From Cycloclasticus sp. (GTDB taxonomy: Bacteria > Pseudomonadota > Gammaproteobacteria > Methylococcales > Cycloclasticaceae): a stretch of 64,000 bases of DNA. Position 1 is the first letter of the stretch. Every line of letters starts with the position of its first letter. Of this stretch, positions 19,627-28,654 are shown one piece after another. Location of the stretch: the NCBI GenBank assembly GCA_002700385.1, contig PADC01000011.1, positions 219,190 through 283,189 on the forward strand, in the 5' to 3' direction. The notes under the pieces are model-generated. The model saw only the letters and a list, made by a program, of their open reading frames with translations. It was not told the DNA's origin and ran no database searches. The translations under genes and the position numbers were made by a program.

Positions 19627-21447
19627 GTGAAACAGAACCTTCGTAATATCGCCATTATCGCCCACGTTGACCATGGCAAAACCACCCTTGTTGATAAATT
19701 ACTGGAACAATCAGGCACGCTCGACCGCAAAAATTCGGGTACCGAACGCATCATGGACTCCAATGATCAGGAAAAAGAGCGCGGCATTACAATACTGGCA
19801 AAAAACACCGCTATCGAATGGCAAGGCATCCATATTAATATTGTCGACACCCCAGGCCACGCCGACTTTGGCGGCGAAGTAGAACGGGTTTTATCCATGG
19901 TTGACTGCGTACTACTATTAGTTGACGCGGTTGATGGCCCCATGCCTCAAACACGCTTTGTCACCTCCAAAGCTTTTGAGAGAGGATTAAAACCCATTGT
20001 CGTCATCAACAAGGTTGACCGCCCAGGCGCACGCCCCGATTGGGTTATTGATCAGGTTTTTGATTTGTTTGACAAACTGGGGGGAACGGATGAACAGCTA
20101 GATTTCCCCGTTATCTATGCTTCTGCCATCAACGGCATTGCAGGGCCAGAAGCCGACCAGCTTGCCGATGACATGACACCGTTGTTTGAAATCATCAGAG
20201 ACAACGTCCCCACACCCGTCGTTGATGTTGATGCTCCCTTTCAAATGCAAATATCATCACTCGCCTACGATAGCTACGTTGGTGTTATCGGAGTTGGTCG
20301 CATCACCCGAGGTAGCCTGAAGCCGGGGCAAACTGTCAGCATCATTGACGCCGAAGGCAAACAACGCAAGGGTAAAGTACTCAACGTCAAAGGCCATTTA
20401 GGACTTGACCGTATTGATGTTGAAGAAGCCTTTGCAGGAGATATTATTTGCATTAATGGTATCGATGGATTGGGTATCTCCGACACCTTATGCGACCCCG
20501 ACCACGTTGAAGCCATGCCCGCGCTATCTGTCGATGAACCCACTGTTAGCATGACTTTTTCGGTCAATAACTCACCGTTTGCTGGTCAAGATGGCAAGTT
20601 CGTCACCTCGCGTAATATTAAAGATCGTCTTAACCAAGAACTTATCCACAACGTTGCCTTGCGAGTCGCTCCCGGCGATTCACCCGATAAATTTATCGTT
20701 TCAGGTCGCGGTGAATTACACTTATCTGTACTCATCGAAACCATGCGTCGCGAGGGCTACGAGCTGGGTGTCGCCAGGCCCGAAGTTATTCAAAAAGAAA
20801 TTGATGGCAAACTTCAAGAGCCTTTTGAAATTGTCGTCATCGATATTGAGGAGCAACATCAAGGCCCCATTATGGAAGAAATGGGTCTGCGTAAAGCCGA
20901 GCTCACCAACATGGAACCTGATGGTAAAGGCCGTATGCGCCTGGAATTCATGAGCCCTTCTCGTGGCCTGATTGGTTTCCGAGGGCACTTCTTAACACTG
21001 ACATCAGGCTCAGGCATTATGACGAGTGTGTTTGACCACTATGGCGAAGTCAAAGAGGGGGAAATAACGTCTCGTCAAAACGGTGTTCTGGTTTCTATGG
21101 TACAAGGCAAAACACTGGCTTTTGGCCTATTCAACCTACAAGATAGAGGTAAACTCTTTCTTGGTCACGCCGAAGAAGTCTATGAAGGACAAATCATCGG
21201 CCTGCATTCGCGAGGTAACGACCTGGTTGTTAACCCAACAAAAGGCAAGCAGCTCACCAATGTACGTGCATCAGGGTCTGACGAAGCACTGACACTCATT
21301 CCGCCTGTCATTATGACACTAGAACAAGCGCTTGAGTTTATTGAAGACGACGAATTAGTTGAAGTCACCCCACACCATATTCGTTTAAGAAAGAAACTCT
21401 TAACCGAAAACGAACGTAAACGCGCATCACGCGCTCCCAAATCATAA
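19627..21447 (+). CDS. typA: Ribosome-associated GTPase TypA/BipA
   Basis: A translational GTPase of the EF-G/LepA class that aids 50S assembly and stress responses. The 606 residues show G1 [15 protein letters not shown] at 11-25, the switch [17 protein letters not shown] near 75, G4 NKVD near 129, then domain II, EF-G-like domains III and V, and the BipA C-terminal domain. The start is GTG at 19627 with AGGAA about 10 nt upstream. No T-rich terminator follows on the plus strand, so read-through would run antisense into the small RNA at 21459-21620. Confidence 0.97.
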   Translation: MKQNLRNIAIIAHVDHGKTTLVDKLLEQSGTLDRKNSGTERIMDSNDQEKERGITILAKNTAIEWQGIHINIVDTPGHADFGGEVERVLSMVDCVLLLVDAVDGPMPQTRFVTSKAFERGLKPIVVINKVDRPGARPDWVIDQVFDLFDKLGGTDEQLDFPVIYASAINGIAGPEADQLADDMTPLFEIIRDNVPTPVVDVDAPFQMQISSLAYDSYVGVIGVGRITRGSLKPGQTVSIIDAEGKQRKGKVLNVKGHLGLDRIDVEEAFAGDIICINGIDGLGISDTLCDPDHVEAMPALSVDEPTVSMTFSVNNSPFAGQDGKFVTSRNIKDRLNQELIHNVALRVAPGDSPDKFIVSGRGELHLSVLIETMRREGYELGVARPEVIQKEIDGKLQEPFEIVVIDIEEQHQGPIMEEMGLRKAELTNMEPDGKGRMRLEFMSPSRGLIGFRGHFLTLTSGSGIMTSVFDHYGEVKEGEITSRQNGVLVSMVQGKTLAFGLFNLQDRGKLFLGHAEEVYEGQIIGLHSRGNDLVVNPTKGKQLTNVRASGSDEALTLIPPVIMTLEQALEFIEDDELVEVTPHHIRLRKKLLTENERKRASRAPKS

Positions 21448-21458
21448 ACGGCAACCAT

Positions 21459-21488
21459 AAAAAAACCGGCGGAGTAAACTCCGCCGGT
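21459..21488 (-). terminator. Intrinsic terminator of the small RNA
   Basis: On the minus strand ACCGGCGGAGT pairs with ACTCCGCCGGT (21465-21488, 11 bp, tight loop) and is followed by seven U residues (A-run 21459-21465 on the plus strand). The plus strand has no T-run after the hairpin, so the terminator is directional and serves the small RNA, not typA. Confidence 0.9.
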
Positions 21489-21620
21489 CAGTTGGTCGCA
21501 TTGCTTGGTTGGCAAAAAATTTAGTCCTTTCAGCATCCATGCTGTTTGCGTTATCCTTCTCGCGTCCCTGACAAACAATCCGTGTTTGTTGAGATCCCTC
21601 TCATAAATTTCCTTAGCGAC
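21459..21620 (-). ncRNA. CsrA/RsmA-sequestering small RNA (RsmY/RsmZ/CsrB type)
   Basis: A predicted ~162-nt RNA on the minus strand between typA and the aldehyde oxidoreductase gene. It contains seven GGA motifs spaced 11-18 nt (plus-strand TCC at 21525, 21536, 21554, 21565, 21579, 21595, 21610). Three sit in loops of perfect hairpins: UGAGA-GGGA-UCUCA (21590-21603), ACAAACA-CGGAU-UGUUUGU (21571-21589) and CAGCA-UGGA-UGCUG (21531-21544). It ends in a strong terminator and is preceded by a -10 box and a GacA-type activating palindrome. In this family such RNAs titrate the translational repressor CsrA/RsmA. The start site is inferred from the -10. A long open frame on the same strand is fortuitous. 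Confidence 0.88.
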
Positions 21621-21626
21621 GGATAA

Positions 21627-21632
21627 AGTATA
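21627..21632 (-). promoter_or_regulatory. -10 box of the small RNA promoter
   Basis: TATACT on the minus strand, with TTACCT 17 bp upstream as a poor -35. A weak -35 is expected for a promoter that depends on a response-regulator activator. The predicted start is near 21620. Confidence 0.7.
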
Positions 21633-21675
21633 GATTGGCCTCACGGAACAGGTAATCATCTACTGCCTCAATCAA

Positions 21676-21693
21676 GGTAAGCATTTGCTTACA
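21676..21693 (-). promoter_or_regulatory. GacA/UvrY-type upstream activating sequence
   Basis: TGTAAG-CAAATG-CTTACC read on the minus strand matches the known TGTAAG-N6-CTTACA consensus at 11 of 12 defined positions. Its centre is about 64 nt upstream of the predicted small RNA start, the spacing class seen for Pseudomonas rsm RNAs. It also lies 34 bp upstream of the divergent aldehyde oxidoreductase -35 and could act on both. Confidence 0.82.
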
Positions 21694-21727
21694 AAGTTCC
21701 TTATATTTCTTAAGAAAACATATTGTC

Positions 21728-21754
21728 TTTACATACAATCAGAACTAATATAAT
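21728..21754 (+). promoter_or_regulatory. Candidate promoter of the aldehyde oxidoreductase operon
   Basis: TTTACA (21728-21733, 5/6) and TATAAT (21749-21754, 6/6) with a 15-bp spacer, 30 bp before the ATG. A GGCGGAG ribosome site follows at 21776-21782. Confidence 0.5.
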
Positions 21755-21784
21755 TAATGAAATCTAATAAACAGGGCGGAGACA

Positions 21785-23644
21785 ATGGGCTGGACTAAAA
21801 AAGTATTACGCATTAACTTAACCGATAGAACCTCTACTGAAGAACCACTCAACATGGAGTGGGCTAATAAATACCTTGGTCAAAGAGGTCTCGCAACAAA
21901 ATATTTGACGGAAGAAGTTGATCCAAAAGTTGATCCTTTATCTCCCGACAATAAACTTTACATGGTCACCGGCCCCTTAACCGGCACAATGGCAAGCACT
22001 GGCGGCCGCTATTCCTGCGTCACCAAAAGCCCGCTAACCAATGCTTTAGCCTGCTCTAACTCCGGCGGATTCTTTGGTAATGAGATGAAGTGTGCCGGAT
22101 GGGACATGATTATTTTAGAAGGCAAAGCCAGTTCGCCCGTTTACATCAGCATCGTTGATGAAAAATGCGAAATCCTGCCTGCCGACGATATTTGGGGAAA
22201 ATCTGTTTGGGAAGCTGACGAGTGGCTTCATAACAAACACCAGGACCCACAACTAAGAATTGCTGCCATTGGTGTACCCGGTGAAAAAGGCAACCTTTAT
22301 TCAGCTGTTGTTAATGATTTACACCGCGCTGCTGGTCGCTCTGGCGTCGGAACCGTCATGGGCTCAAAAAACGTTAAAGCAGTCACTCTTCGTGGCAGCA
22401 AGGGCGTTGGCAACATTAAAGACCCTAAACGTTTCTTTGAAGCCACAAACAAAGCAAAGCAAATTATTGCTGATAGCGAAATGACTCAAGGACTAAGCGC
22501 CTTGGGCACAAATGTCATGATGAATCACATGAATGAAGTCGGCGCTTTACCAGCAAGAAACTGGCAAGACAGCATCTTTGAAAACGCGCCAAAACTCTCG
22601 AGTGAAGCCATGGCCGTCCCAAGGAAAAGCGACGGAAAACCAAACTTAACTCGAAATGCTGGCTGTTTTGCCTGCACGATCTCTTGTGGACGCATTTCCA
22701 CTATCGATCCTGAACACTTCACCATCAAAAACCGTGATGATATTCATAAGCACTTCAAAGGAAATTCTGGCGGTAATGAATATGAAGCCGCTTGGGCTTT
22801 AGGCTGCGACACCGGTGTTGATGATTTAGATGCAGTGACCTACGCAAACTTTGTGTGCAACGAACAGGCCTTAGACCCTATTTCAGCGGGCGCCACGATT
22901 GCTGCTGCAATGGAACTATATGAACTGGGCATCCTAACAAAAGAAGACACCGGTGGCATTGACCTGACCTTCGGTAATGCAGAAGCCATGGTCGAGTGCA
23001 TTGAGCTGATTGCAAAGCATGAAGGATTTGGCATAGAGCTCGCACAAAGCTCACTTCGTTTTTGTGAAAAATACGGACGCCCTGACCTTGCCATTGTTGT
23101 CAAAGGGCAAGAGTTTCCAGCCTATGATGCTCGTGCAGTAAAAGGCATGGGGCTAGGGTATGCCACATCAAATCGTGGCGCTTGCCACGTCCGCGGATAT
23201 ACCAATGGCTCAGAAACAGCTGGCGTTCCATTTAAAACTGACCCATTAGCAACAGAAGGCAAAGCAGAACTTCTAATGGCTTTTCAAGATGTAACCAGTG
23301 TTTTTGATTCTGCAGGTATCTGCACCTTCTCTTCATTCGCACAAGGCCTTGAGGAAGTGGCAGAGCAAATAGATGCAGCTTGTGAAGGTGATTGGACAGC
23401 AGAAAGGCTTGGGCAACTTGGCGAGCGCGTTTGGAATCTTGAGCGTGAATTTAACAACAATGCCGGCTTTACCTCAGCTGATGACACACTGCCTCCACGC
23501 TTACTGAATGAACCGGTTAAAGCCGGGCCTGCAAAAGGCCACGTTTGTGAATTGGATAAAATGCTGCCTGAATATTACGACATTCGCGGTTGGAATCAAG
23601 ACGGCACACTAAAAGAAGAAACCAAACAACGCTTAGGTCTCTAA
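21785..23644 (+). CDS. Tungsten-dependent aldehyde ferredoxin oxidoreductase family protein
   Basis: Oxidises aldehydes to acids using a tungsto-bispterin and one [4Fe-4S] cluster. The 619 residues contain the AFOR N-domain (MGWTKKVLRINLTD start; TGPLTGTMASTGGRYS near 63; SNSGGFFGNEMKCAG near 91) and the alpha-helical C-domains. Cluster ligands are Cys294, Cys297, Cys301 (CX2CX3C) and Cys513 in SAGICTFSS, the same pattern and spacing as archaeal AOR (Cys288/291/295/494, ~605 residues). No ferredoxin-like or flavin electron-transfer subunit is adjacent, so the acceptor is unknown. A MoaD-like gene follows after 57 bp. The enzyme is uncommon in aerobic proteobacteria. Expression may be tied to the divergent small RNA control region. 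Confidence 0.93.
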   Translation: MGWTKKVLRINLTDRTSTEEPLNMEWANKYLGQRGLATKYLTEEVDPKVDPLSPDNKLYMVTGPLTGTMASTGGRYSCVTKSPLTNALACSNSGGFFGNEMKCAGWDMIILEGKASSPVYISIVDEKCEILPADDIWGKSVWEADEWLHNKHQDPQLRIAAIGVPGEKGNLYSAVVNDLHRAAGRSGVGTVMGSKNVKAVTLRGSKGVGNIKDPKRFFEATNKAKQIIADSEMTQGLSALGTNVMMNHMNEVGALPARNWQDSIFENAPKLSSEAMAVPRKSDGKPNLTRNAGCFACTISCGRISTIDPEHFTIKNRDDIHKHFKGNSGGNEYEAAWALGCDTGVDDLDAVTYANFVCNEQALDPISAGATIAAAMELYELGILTKEDTGGIDLTFGNAEAMVECIELIAKHEGFGIELAQSSLRFCEKYGRPDLAIVVKGQEFPAYDARAVKGMGLGYATSNRGACHVRGYTNGSETAGVPFKTDPLATEGKAELLMAFQDVTSVFDSAGICTFSSFAQGLEEVAEQIDAACEGDWTAERLGQLGERVWNLEREFNNNAGFTSADDTLPPRLLNEPVKAGPAKGHVCELDKMLPEYYDIRGWNQDGTLKEETKQRLGL

Positions 23645-23661
23645 AAACAACGTCTATTTAC

Positions 23662-23683
23662 AGGGTGGCCTTCGGGTCACCCT
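23662..23683 (+). other. UUCG-tetraloop hairpin between AOR and moaD-like gene
   Basis: AGGGTGGCC-TTCG-GGTCACCCT forms nine base pairs (one G-U) closed by a C(UUCG)G loop, a very stable RNA hairpin. No T-run follows, so it looks like an mRNA processing or stabilising element that separates expression of the two genes rather than a true terminator. Confidence 0.6.
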
Positions 23684-23701
23684 ACTTAAGCTCAGCACAA
23701 T

Positions 23702-23956
23702 ATGCCAGAAATTACACTAAAACTATTTGCTTCTTTAGCCAAAGTGGGGCCAGAAAACATCGGTGGAGAAATCAGGAAAATACCTCTCCAAACTGGCGAC
23801 ACCATCACCAGCATTGCTGAACGCGCTGATTTATCTGGCAAAAATCTCCACTTGGTTATCTTAAATGGCACCTACATTGATAAAGACAAACGTTCATCAA
23901 CACAATTATCTGATGGTGACACCCTAAGCCTATGGCCTCCCGTTGTGGGTGGCTAG
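23702..23956 (+). CDS. MoaD/ThiS-family sulfur carrier protein
   Basis: An 84-residue ubiquitin-fold protein ending in PPVVGG, the C-terminal Gly-Gly that is adenylated and thiocarboxylated in MoaD. It supplies sulfur for the pterin dithiolene. The position right after the AOR gene suggests a dedicated carrier (MoaD2-type) for tungstopterin, although it could also serve the general molybdopterin route. Residues 1-12 (PEITLKLFASLAK) form the first strand and LSDGDTLSLWPP precedes the tail. The start is ATG 23702. Confidence 0.9.
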   Translation: MPEITLKLFASLAKVGPENIGGEIRKIPLQTGDTITSIAERADLSGKNLHLVILNGTYIDKDKRSSTQLSDGDTLSLWPPVVGG

Positions 23957-24047
23957 TAAATAACTGGCAAACCATAATTTCCTGCTTGCTATCACCCCCC
24001 GTTATTGGGAAAATGCCCTTTCACCGTAACAAAGCAAATACCTTCAA

Positions 24048-24641
24048 ATGGATAACAGAACTGCAACTGTTAATCGCGACACCCTAGAAACTCAAATTTC
24101 CGTCTCTGTTAATCTAGATGGTAACGGCCAAACCCGTTTTTCTACCGGCCTGCCTTTTCTAGAGCACATGCTTGATCAAATTGCTCGCCATGGCATGATT
24201 GATTTGGACATTAATGCAAACGGCGACTTACACATTGATGCCCACCATACTGTTGAAGATCTGGGTATCACACTTGGCCAAGCCGTTACTAAAGCATTAG
24301 GTGACCGCAAAGGCATTTATCGTTACGGTCACGCCTATGTACCATTAGATGAGGCTTTATCACGTGTTGTCATCGACTTCTCGGGTCGCCCCGGGTTGGT
24401 TTATGACGTCGAGTTCCCTCGAGCGAGAGTGGGCGAATTTGATGTGGATCTGTTTCGCGAATTTTTCCAAGGATTTGTCAACCACGCGAATATCTCCTTG
24501 CACATTGATAATTTGAAAGGCATTAATGCGCATCATGTAGCAGAAACTATTTTCAAAGCTTTTGGCCGTGCACTCCGTTTCTCTTTAGAAAGAGACCCAA
24601 GAATGGAAGGCATCATGCCTTCAACAAAAGGCTGCTTGTAA
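24048..24641 (+). CDS. hisB: Imidazoleglycerol-phosphate dehydratase
   Basis: Sixth step of histidine synthesis. The monofunctional 197-residue form has the two metal-binding histidine motifs: [17 protein letters not shown] near residue 64 and [17 protein letters not shown] near 163. It lacks the N-terminal HisB phosphatase domain found in E. coli. First gene of the hisBHAFIE run; hisG, hisD and hisC are not in the window. Confidence 0.97.
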   Translation: MDNRTATVNRDTLETQISVSVNLDGNGQTRFSTGLPFLEHMLDQIARHGMIDLDINANGDLHIDAHHTVEDLGITLGQAVTKALGDRKGIYRYGHAYVPLDEALSRVVIDFSGRPGLVYDVEFPRARVGEFDVDLFREFFQGFVNHANISLHIDNLKGINAHHVAETIFKAFGRALRFSLERDPRMEGIMPSTKGCL

Positions 24642-24662
24642 CATTTAAACGAGATCTAAATT

Positions 24663-25307
24663 ATGGCCACCGTCGCCGTCATTGACTATGGAATGGGCAA
24701 CCTCCACTCCATTGAAAAAGCGTTAAAAACCGCTTCTCCAGCATCTACTGTCATTGTCAGCGCAGACAAAAACACCCTTTTATCGGCTGATCACGTTGTT
24801 TTCCCCGGTGTAGGCGCCATCCGTGACTGCATGGCCGCTATCCACGCCACTGGGTTAGACGAGACTATTAAACAAATTGCCCAAGAGAAACCTTTACTTG
24901 GCATCTGTATTGGCATGCAAGCGTTATTTCAGCACAGCGAGGAAAATGGCGGGATTGACTGCTTAGGCATCATCCCCGGCAACGTTATCAAGTTCTCTTC
25001 TCACCTTAGAGACGAGCAAAAAAACCCATTAAAAATCCCACATATTGGATGGAATGAAGTTTTTTTTGATTCAAAAAACCCACTTTTCAAAAACATAGAC
25101 GAAAATGAACGGTTTTATTTTGTTCATAGCTACCATGCTAGTAAAGTGGAAAAAAAATATGTCTGTGCCACTTCAAACTACCCAGAGAAATTCCCTTGCG
25201 CCATCAAGTGGAAAAATATAGTCGCCGTGCAATTCCATCCTGAAAAAAGTCAACGCGCTGGATTGCAGTTATTAAAAAACTTCTTAAACTGGGACGGGCA
25301 GTCCTAA
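24663..25307 (+). CDS. hisH: Imidazole glycerol phosphate synthase, glutaminase subunit
   Basis: A class I glutamine amidotransferase that feeds ammonia to HisF. The 214 residues show [14 protein letters not shown] near 8, the nucleophile Cys in [12 protein letters not shown] near 83 and the His-Glu pair in VQFHPEKSQ near 194. 21 bp after hisB. Confidence 0.97.
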   Translation: MATVAVIDYGMGNLHSIEKALKTASPASTVIVSADKNTLLSADHVVFPGVGAIRDCMAAIHATGLDETIKQIAQEKPLLGICIGMQALFQHSEENGGIDCLGIIPGNVIKFSSHLRDEQKNPLKIPHIGWNEVFFDSKNPLFKNIDENERFYFVHSYHASKVEKKYVCATSNYPEKFPCAIKWKNIVAVQFHPEKSQRAGLQLLKNFLNWDGQS

Positions 25308-25327
25308 CACCATCAGGAACGATAAAC

Positions 25328-26062
25328 ATGATTCTTATTCCCGCTATTGATCTTAAGGAAGGCAAATGCGTTCGTTTACGCCAAGGCCGCATGGATGATG
25401 AAACTATTTTCTCAGACAACCCCGTTGAAGTGGCTACTCGCTGGGTCAATGAAGGCGCTCAACGCCTCCACCTTGTTGACCTTGACGGTGCCTTTGCTGG
25501 CAAACCCGTCAATGCCCGTGTCATACACGATATCGCTCAAGCTCACCCCAACTTGACCCTTCAGGTTGGCGGCGGTATTCGAGATGAAGACACTATCCAG
25601 ACCTATCTCAATGCCGGTGTTCAATACGTTATTATTGGCACAAAAGCAGTTAATACGCCTCACTTTGTTGGCGATGTGTGCGCTGAATTTCCGGGTCACA
25701 TTATCGTTGGCCTCGATGCAAAAGAAGGCAAGGTGGCGATTGATGGCTGGTCGAAATTATCTAATCACGATGTCATTGACCTGGCTCAGCGCTTTGAGAA
25801 TGATGGCGTCGAATCAATCATCTACACTGATATTGGTCGCGATGGCATGATGAAAGGCGTTAATGTTGAGGCAACGGCTAAACTCGCTCGCTCAATCCGG
25901 ATTCCAGTTATTGCATCAGGCGGCATCACTAATATGGAAGATATCCATGCGCTTGGTAAAGTTTCAGATGATGGCATCATGGGCGCGATTACAGGGCGAG
26001 CGATTTACGAAGGCACGCTTGATTTTGCTGAAGCCGAGAAACTAGCAGAGACATTTGCATAA
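25328..26062 (+). CDS. hisA: ProFAR isomerase (HisA)
   Basis: Isomerises ProFAR to PRFAR; a (beta/alpha)8 barrel of 244 residues. The catalytic aspartates are in [14 protein letters not shown] (Asp8) and [12 protein letters not shown] (near 164-168). Phosphate loops are VGGGIRDE and [11 protein letters not shown]. The hisF ATG follows one base after the stop. Confidence 0.97.
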   Translation: MILIPAIDLKEGKCVRLRQGRMDDETIFSDNPVEVATRWVNEGAQRLHLVDLDGAFAGKPVNARVIHDIAQAHPNLTLQVGGGIRDEDTIQTYLNAGVQYVIIGTKAVNTPHFVGDVCAEFPGHIIVGLDAKEGKVAIDGWSKLSNHDVIDLAQRFENDGVESIIYTDIGRDGMMKGVNVEATAKLARSIRIPVIASGGITNMEDIHALGKVSDDGIMGAITGRAIYEGTLDFAEAEKLAETFA

Positions 26063-26063
26063 T

Positions 26064-26837
26064 ATGGGGCTCGCCAAACGCATTATTCCTTGCTTAGATG
26101 TCGATAATGGCCGCGTTGTTAAGGGCGTCCAATTTGTTGATATTCGCGATGCCGGCGATCCTGTTGAAATAGCTAAGCGCTATGACCAAGAGGGAGCGGA
26201 CGAAATCACTTTCCTGGATATTACTGCCACCTCTGATAACCGTGACACCATCGTTCACGTCATAGAAAAAGTCGCCGATGAAGTCTTTATCCCCTTAACC
26301 GTTGGCGGTGGAATCCGTGAGTTAGCTGACATTAGCCGCATGTTAAAAGCAGGGGCCGACAAAGTAGGCATTAACAGTGCTGCTATCTTCAACCCAGGCT
26401 TTGTTAAAGAAGCCGCTGAACGTTTTGGCTCTCAATGCATCGTTGTTGCCATTGATGCAAAATGCGTCAGTGCTGATAACGAACCCAAACGTTGGGAAAT
26501 TTTCACTCATGGCGGCCGGAAAGAAACGGGCATTGACGCCATCGAATGGGCAAAAAAAATGGTTAATTTCGGCGCCGGTGAAATTTTACTGACCAGTATG
26601 GATCGCGATGGTACAAAAATCGGCTTTGATCTGGAACTCACCCGAGCCATAAGTGAAGCCGTTGAAGTTCCCGTTATTGCCTCTGGTGGCGTTGGCACAC
26701 TCGATCATTTAGTTGACGGTATTACAGAAGGCAAGGCAGATGCGGTGCTCGCAGCCAGTATTTTTCATTTTGCAGAATATACCATCGGTGAGGCTAAACA
26801 ACATATGAAAGACAAGGGCATTGAGGTTCGCTTATGA
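26064..26837 (+). CDS. hisF: Imidazole glycerol phosphate synthase, cyclase subunit
   Basis: Cyclises PRFAR with ammonia from HisH to give IGP and AICAR. The 257-residue barrel begins [23 protein letters not shown] chose ATG 26064, which matches family N-termini, over the TTG at 26055. Catalytic Asp11 and the aspartate in VVAIDAK near 131 are present. Overlaps hisI by 4 bp. Confidence 0.97.
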   Translation: MGLAKRIIPCLDVDNGRVVKGVQFVDIRDAGDPVEIAKRYDQEGADEITFLDITATSDNRDTIVHVIEKVADEVFIPLTVGGGIRELADISRMLKAGADKVGINSAAIFNPGFVKEAAERFGSQCIVVAIDAKCVSADNEPKRWEIFTHGGRKETGIDAIEWAKKMVNFGAGEILLTSMDRDGTKIGFDLELTRAISEAVEVPVIASGGVGTLDHLVDGITEGKADAVLAASIFHFAEYTIGEAKQHMKDKGIEVRL

Positions 26838-27220
26838 GTGCTTGGCTAGAAGAGGTCCGGTGGAACGAAAATGGCCTTGTTCCAGCGATTGCTCAAGACC
26901 ACAAAACAGGTAAAATCCTGATGGTTGCCTGGATGAACAAACAAGCCCTGCAACTGACTGCTGATCAAGGCCACGCCGTTTATTGGTCACGTTCGCGCAA
27001 TAAGTTATGGCATAAAGGCGAAGAGTCCGGTCACCAACAAAAAATTATCGACATTCGCATCGATTGTGATGAAGACGTTATCCTGCTTTCTGTTGAACAA
27101 AAAGGCGGTATCGCTTGCCACACAGGACGAGAAAGTTGCTTCTACCGAAAGCTTATCGATAAACAATGGCAAGAAACCGACCCCGTATTAAAAGACCCAA
27201 CAAGCATCTATTCAAAATGA
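26834..27220 (+). CDS. hisI: Phosphoribosyl-AMP cyclohydrolase
   Basis: Opens the adenine ring of PR-AMP. The 128 residues have the zinc/magnesium sites DCDED near residue 76 and [15 protein letters not shown] near 95. It is separate from HisE, unlike the fused enterobacterial HisIE. Its ATGA overlaps hisE. Confidence 0.96.
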   Translation: MSAWLEEVRWNENGLVPAIAQDHKTGKILMVAWMNKQALQLTADQGHAVYWSRSRNKLWHKGEESGHQQKIIDIRIDCDEDVILLSVEQKGGIACHTGRESCFYRKLIDKQWQETDPVLKDPTSIYSK

Positions 27221-27534
27221 GCAATGTACTGAAACAATTGGAAACCATTTTACAGCAACGTAAACAAGAGGACTCAACCTCATCTTACGTGGCCAGTTTG
27301 TATGATAAAGGTCTCGATACAATCCTTAAGAAAATTGGCGAAGAAGCGACTGAAACCGTCATTGCGGCAAAGTCAGGTGATAAGGAACAAATTATCTACG
27401 AAACAGCCGACCTTTGGTTTCACTCACTTGTTTTGCTAGCACAGCAAGATTTAAGTGCCGAGGATGTACTCAACGAACTTGAACGCCGTTTTGGACTATC
27501 TGGCCTAGATGAAAAAGCCAGTAGAACCAAGTAG
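27217..27534 (+). CDS. hisE: Phosphoribosyl-ATP pyrophosphatase
   Basis: Removes pyrophosphate from PR-ATP; MazG-like all-alpha fold. I start at ATG 27217 (105 residues) overlapping the hisI stop as ATGA; an upstream start at 27166 lies inside hisI. Motifs are [14 protein letters not shown] near 46 and [13 protein letters not shown] near 67. Confidence 0.96.
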   Translation: MSNVLKQLETILQQRKQEDSTSSYVASLYDKGLDTILKKIGEEATETVIAAKSGDKEQIIYETADLWFHSLVLLAQQDLSAEDVLNELERRFGLSGLDEKASRTK

Positions 27535-27570
27535 AATGCGTTTAATTACAACACTCAACGAGAGGTTCTT

Positions 27571-27783
27571 ATGGGCGGCATTGGTATCTGGCAATTAATT
27601 ATTATTCTTGTGATTGTGCTTTTATTGTTTGGCACTAAACGTTTACGTAACCTTGGTGGAGATTTAGGCGGCGCAATTAAAGGCTTTAAAGGCGCAATGA
27701 AAGAAGGCGAAAGCGAACCTGCAAGCGACGAACAAAAATCAGTTTCCAACGATGAATCTGATAAAGACGGTTCGACTAAATAG
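27571..27783 (+). CDS. tatA: Sec-independent translocase protein TatA
   Basis: A 70-residue pore-forming Tat subunit: an N-terminal membrane helix ([15 protein letters not shown]), the [10 protein letters not shown] hinge, an amphipathic helix ([14 protein letters not shown]), and a charged tail. It is TatA rather than TatB by the FGTK hinge. No tatB gene lies between it and tatC, so it may be bifunctional or tatB may be elsewhere. 36 bp after hisE. Confidence 0.94.
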   Translation: MGGIGIWQLIIILVIVLLLFGTKRLRNLGGDLGGAIKGFKGAMKEGESEPASDEQKSVSNDESDKDGSTK

Positions 27784-27794
27784 TCGATACTTCT

Positions 27795-27816
27795 TTATCG
27801 GTTTTATGGCCGATAA
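27795..27816 (+). other. Hairpin in the tatA-tatC spacer
   Basis: TTATCGG (27795-27801) pairs perfectly with CCGATAA (27810-27816) around an 8-nt loop. The weak following CCTTTT could cause partial termination, which would favour TatA over TatC. Confidence 0.5.
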
Positions 27817-27827
27817 CCTTTTAACCT

Positions 27828-28580
27828 ATGTCACAAAGCGACCCGAACGATCAAGAAGCCAGCTTCGTTTCTCACTTAGTTGAATTACGAACGCGTCTCA
27901 TCCATGCGCTTCTTGGCATGTTGGCGGTCTTTTTACCCCTAGCCCCTTTTGCCAACGATATCTATTCATTAGTAGCCCAACCGCTCCTTATCCACATGCC
28001 TGCAAGCACCAGCATGGTTGCCATTGAAGTCATTTCGCCCTTCCTAACACCCCTCAAATTAACGCTGATGCTCTCCGTATTCATCAGCATACCTTGGATT
28101 TTTTACCAAAGTTGGCGGTTTATATCACCCGGTTTATACGAACATGAACAACGCATTGCTCTGCCGTTAATCAGTGCCGCTACCTTTTTATTTTATAGCG
28201 GCATGCTATTCGCCTACTTTATTGTCATGCCGCTTATTTTTCAGTTTCTCACCGCGACCGCACCCGAAGGTGTCGCCGTTATGACGGACATTAGTAAATA
28301 CCTGGATTTCATCTTGGCCCTTTTTTTTGCTTTTGGCATGGCCTTCCAAGTCCCAATTGCCACTTTCTTATTAGTTAAAACAGGGGTTTCCACCCCCAAA
28401 AGTCTGGCAGAAAAACGACCTTATATCATCGTTGGCGCCTTTGTCATTGGCATGCTCTTAACCCCACCAGATGTTATCTCGCAAACCCTTTTAGCCTTAC
28501 CCATGTGGCTTCTGTTTGAAATTGGCTTACTCATGTCTAAAAAATTCGTACCACAACATAAACCTCAGGCCTCTCAATGA
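27828..28580 (+). CDS. tatC: Sec-independent translocase protein TatC
   Basis: The signal-peptide receptor of the Tat system, a six-helix inner-membrane protein of 250 residues. Typical features are FVSHLVELRTRLIHAL near residue 14, FYQSWRFISPGLYEHEQR near 92 and PYIIVGAFVIGMLLTPPD near 197. Downstream of tatA by 44 bp with no tatB on either side. Confidence 0.96.
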   Translation: MSQSDPNDQEASFVSHLVELRTRLIHALLGMLAVFLPLAPFANDIYSLVAQPLLIHMPASTSMVAIEVISPFLTPLKLTLMLSVFISIPWIFYQSWRFISPGLYEHEQRIALPLISAATFLFYSGMLFAYFIVMPLIFQFLTATAPEGVAVMTDISKYLDFILALFFAFGMAFQVPIATFLLVKTGVSTPKSLAEKRPYIIVGAFVIGMLLTPPDVISQTLLALPMWLLFEIGLLMSKKFVPQHKPQASQ

Positions 28581-28654
28581 AAAAGCGCGTTTTATTCTTT
28601 CTTAGCACCTGTTCACCAAAGCGGGCTTTAGCTAAAAAGTAACAACTTAACCTT

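Noticed and set aside
21180..21659. A 159-codon minus-strand open frame across the end of typA and the intergenic region.
   Set aside because: It lies antisense to typA for most of its length, contains the small RNA and its terminator, has no ribosome site and no recognisable domain.
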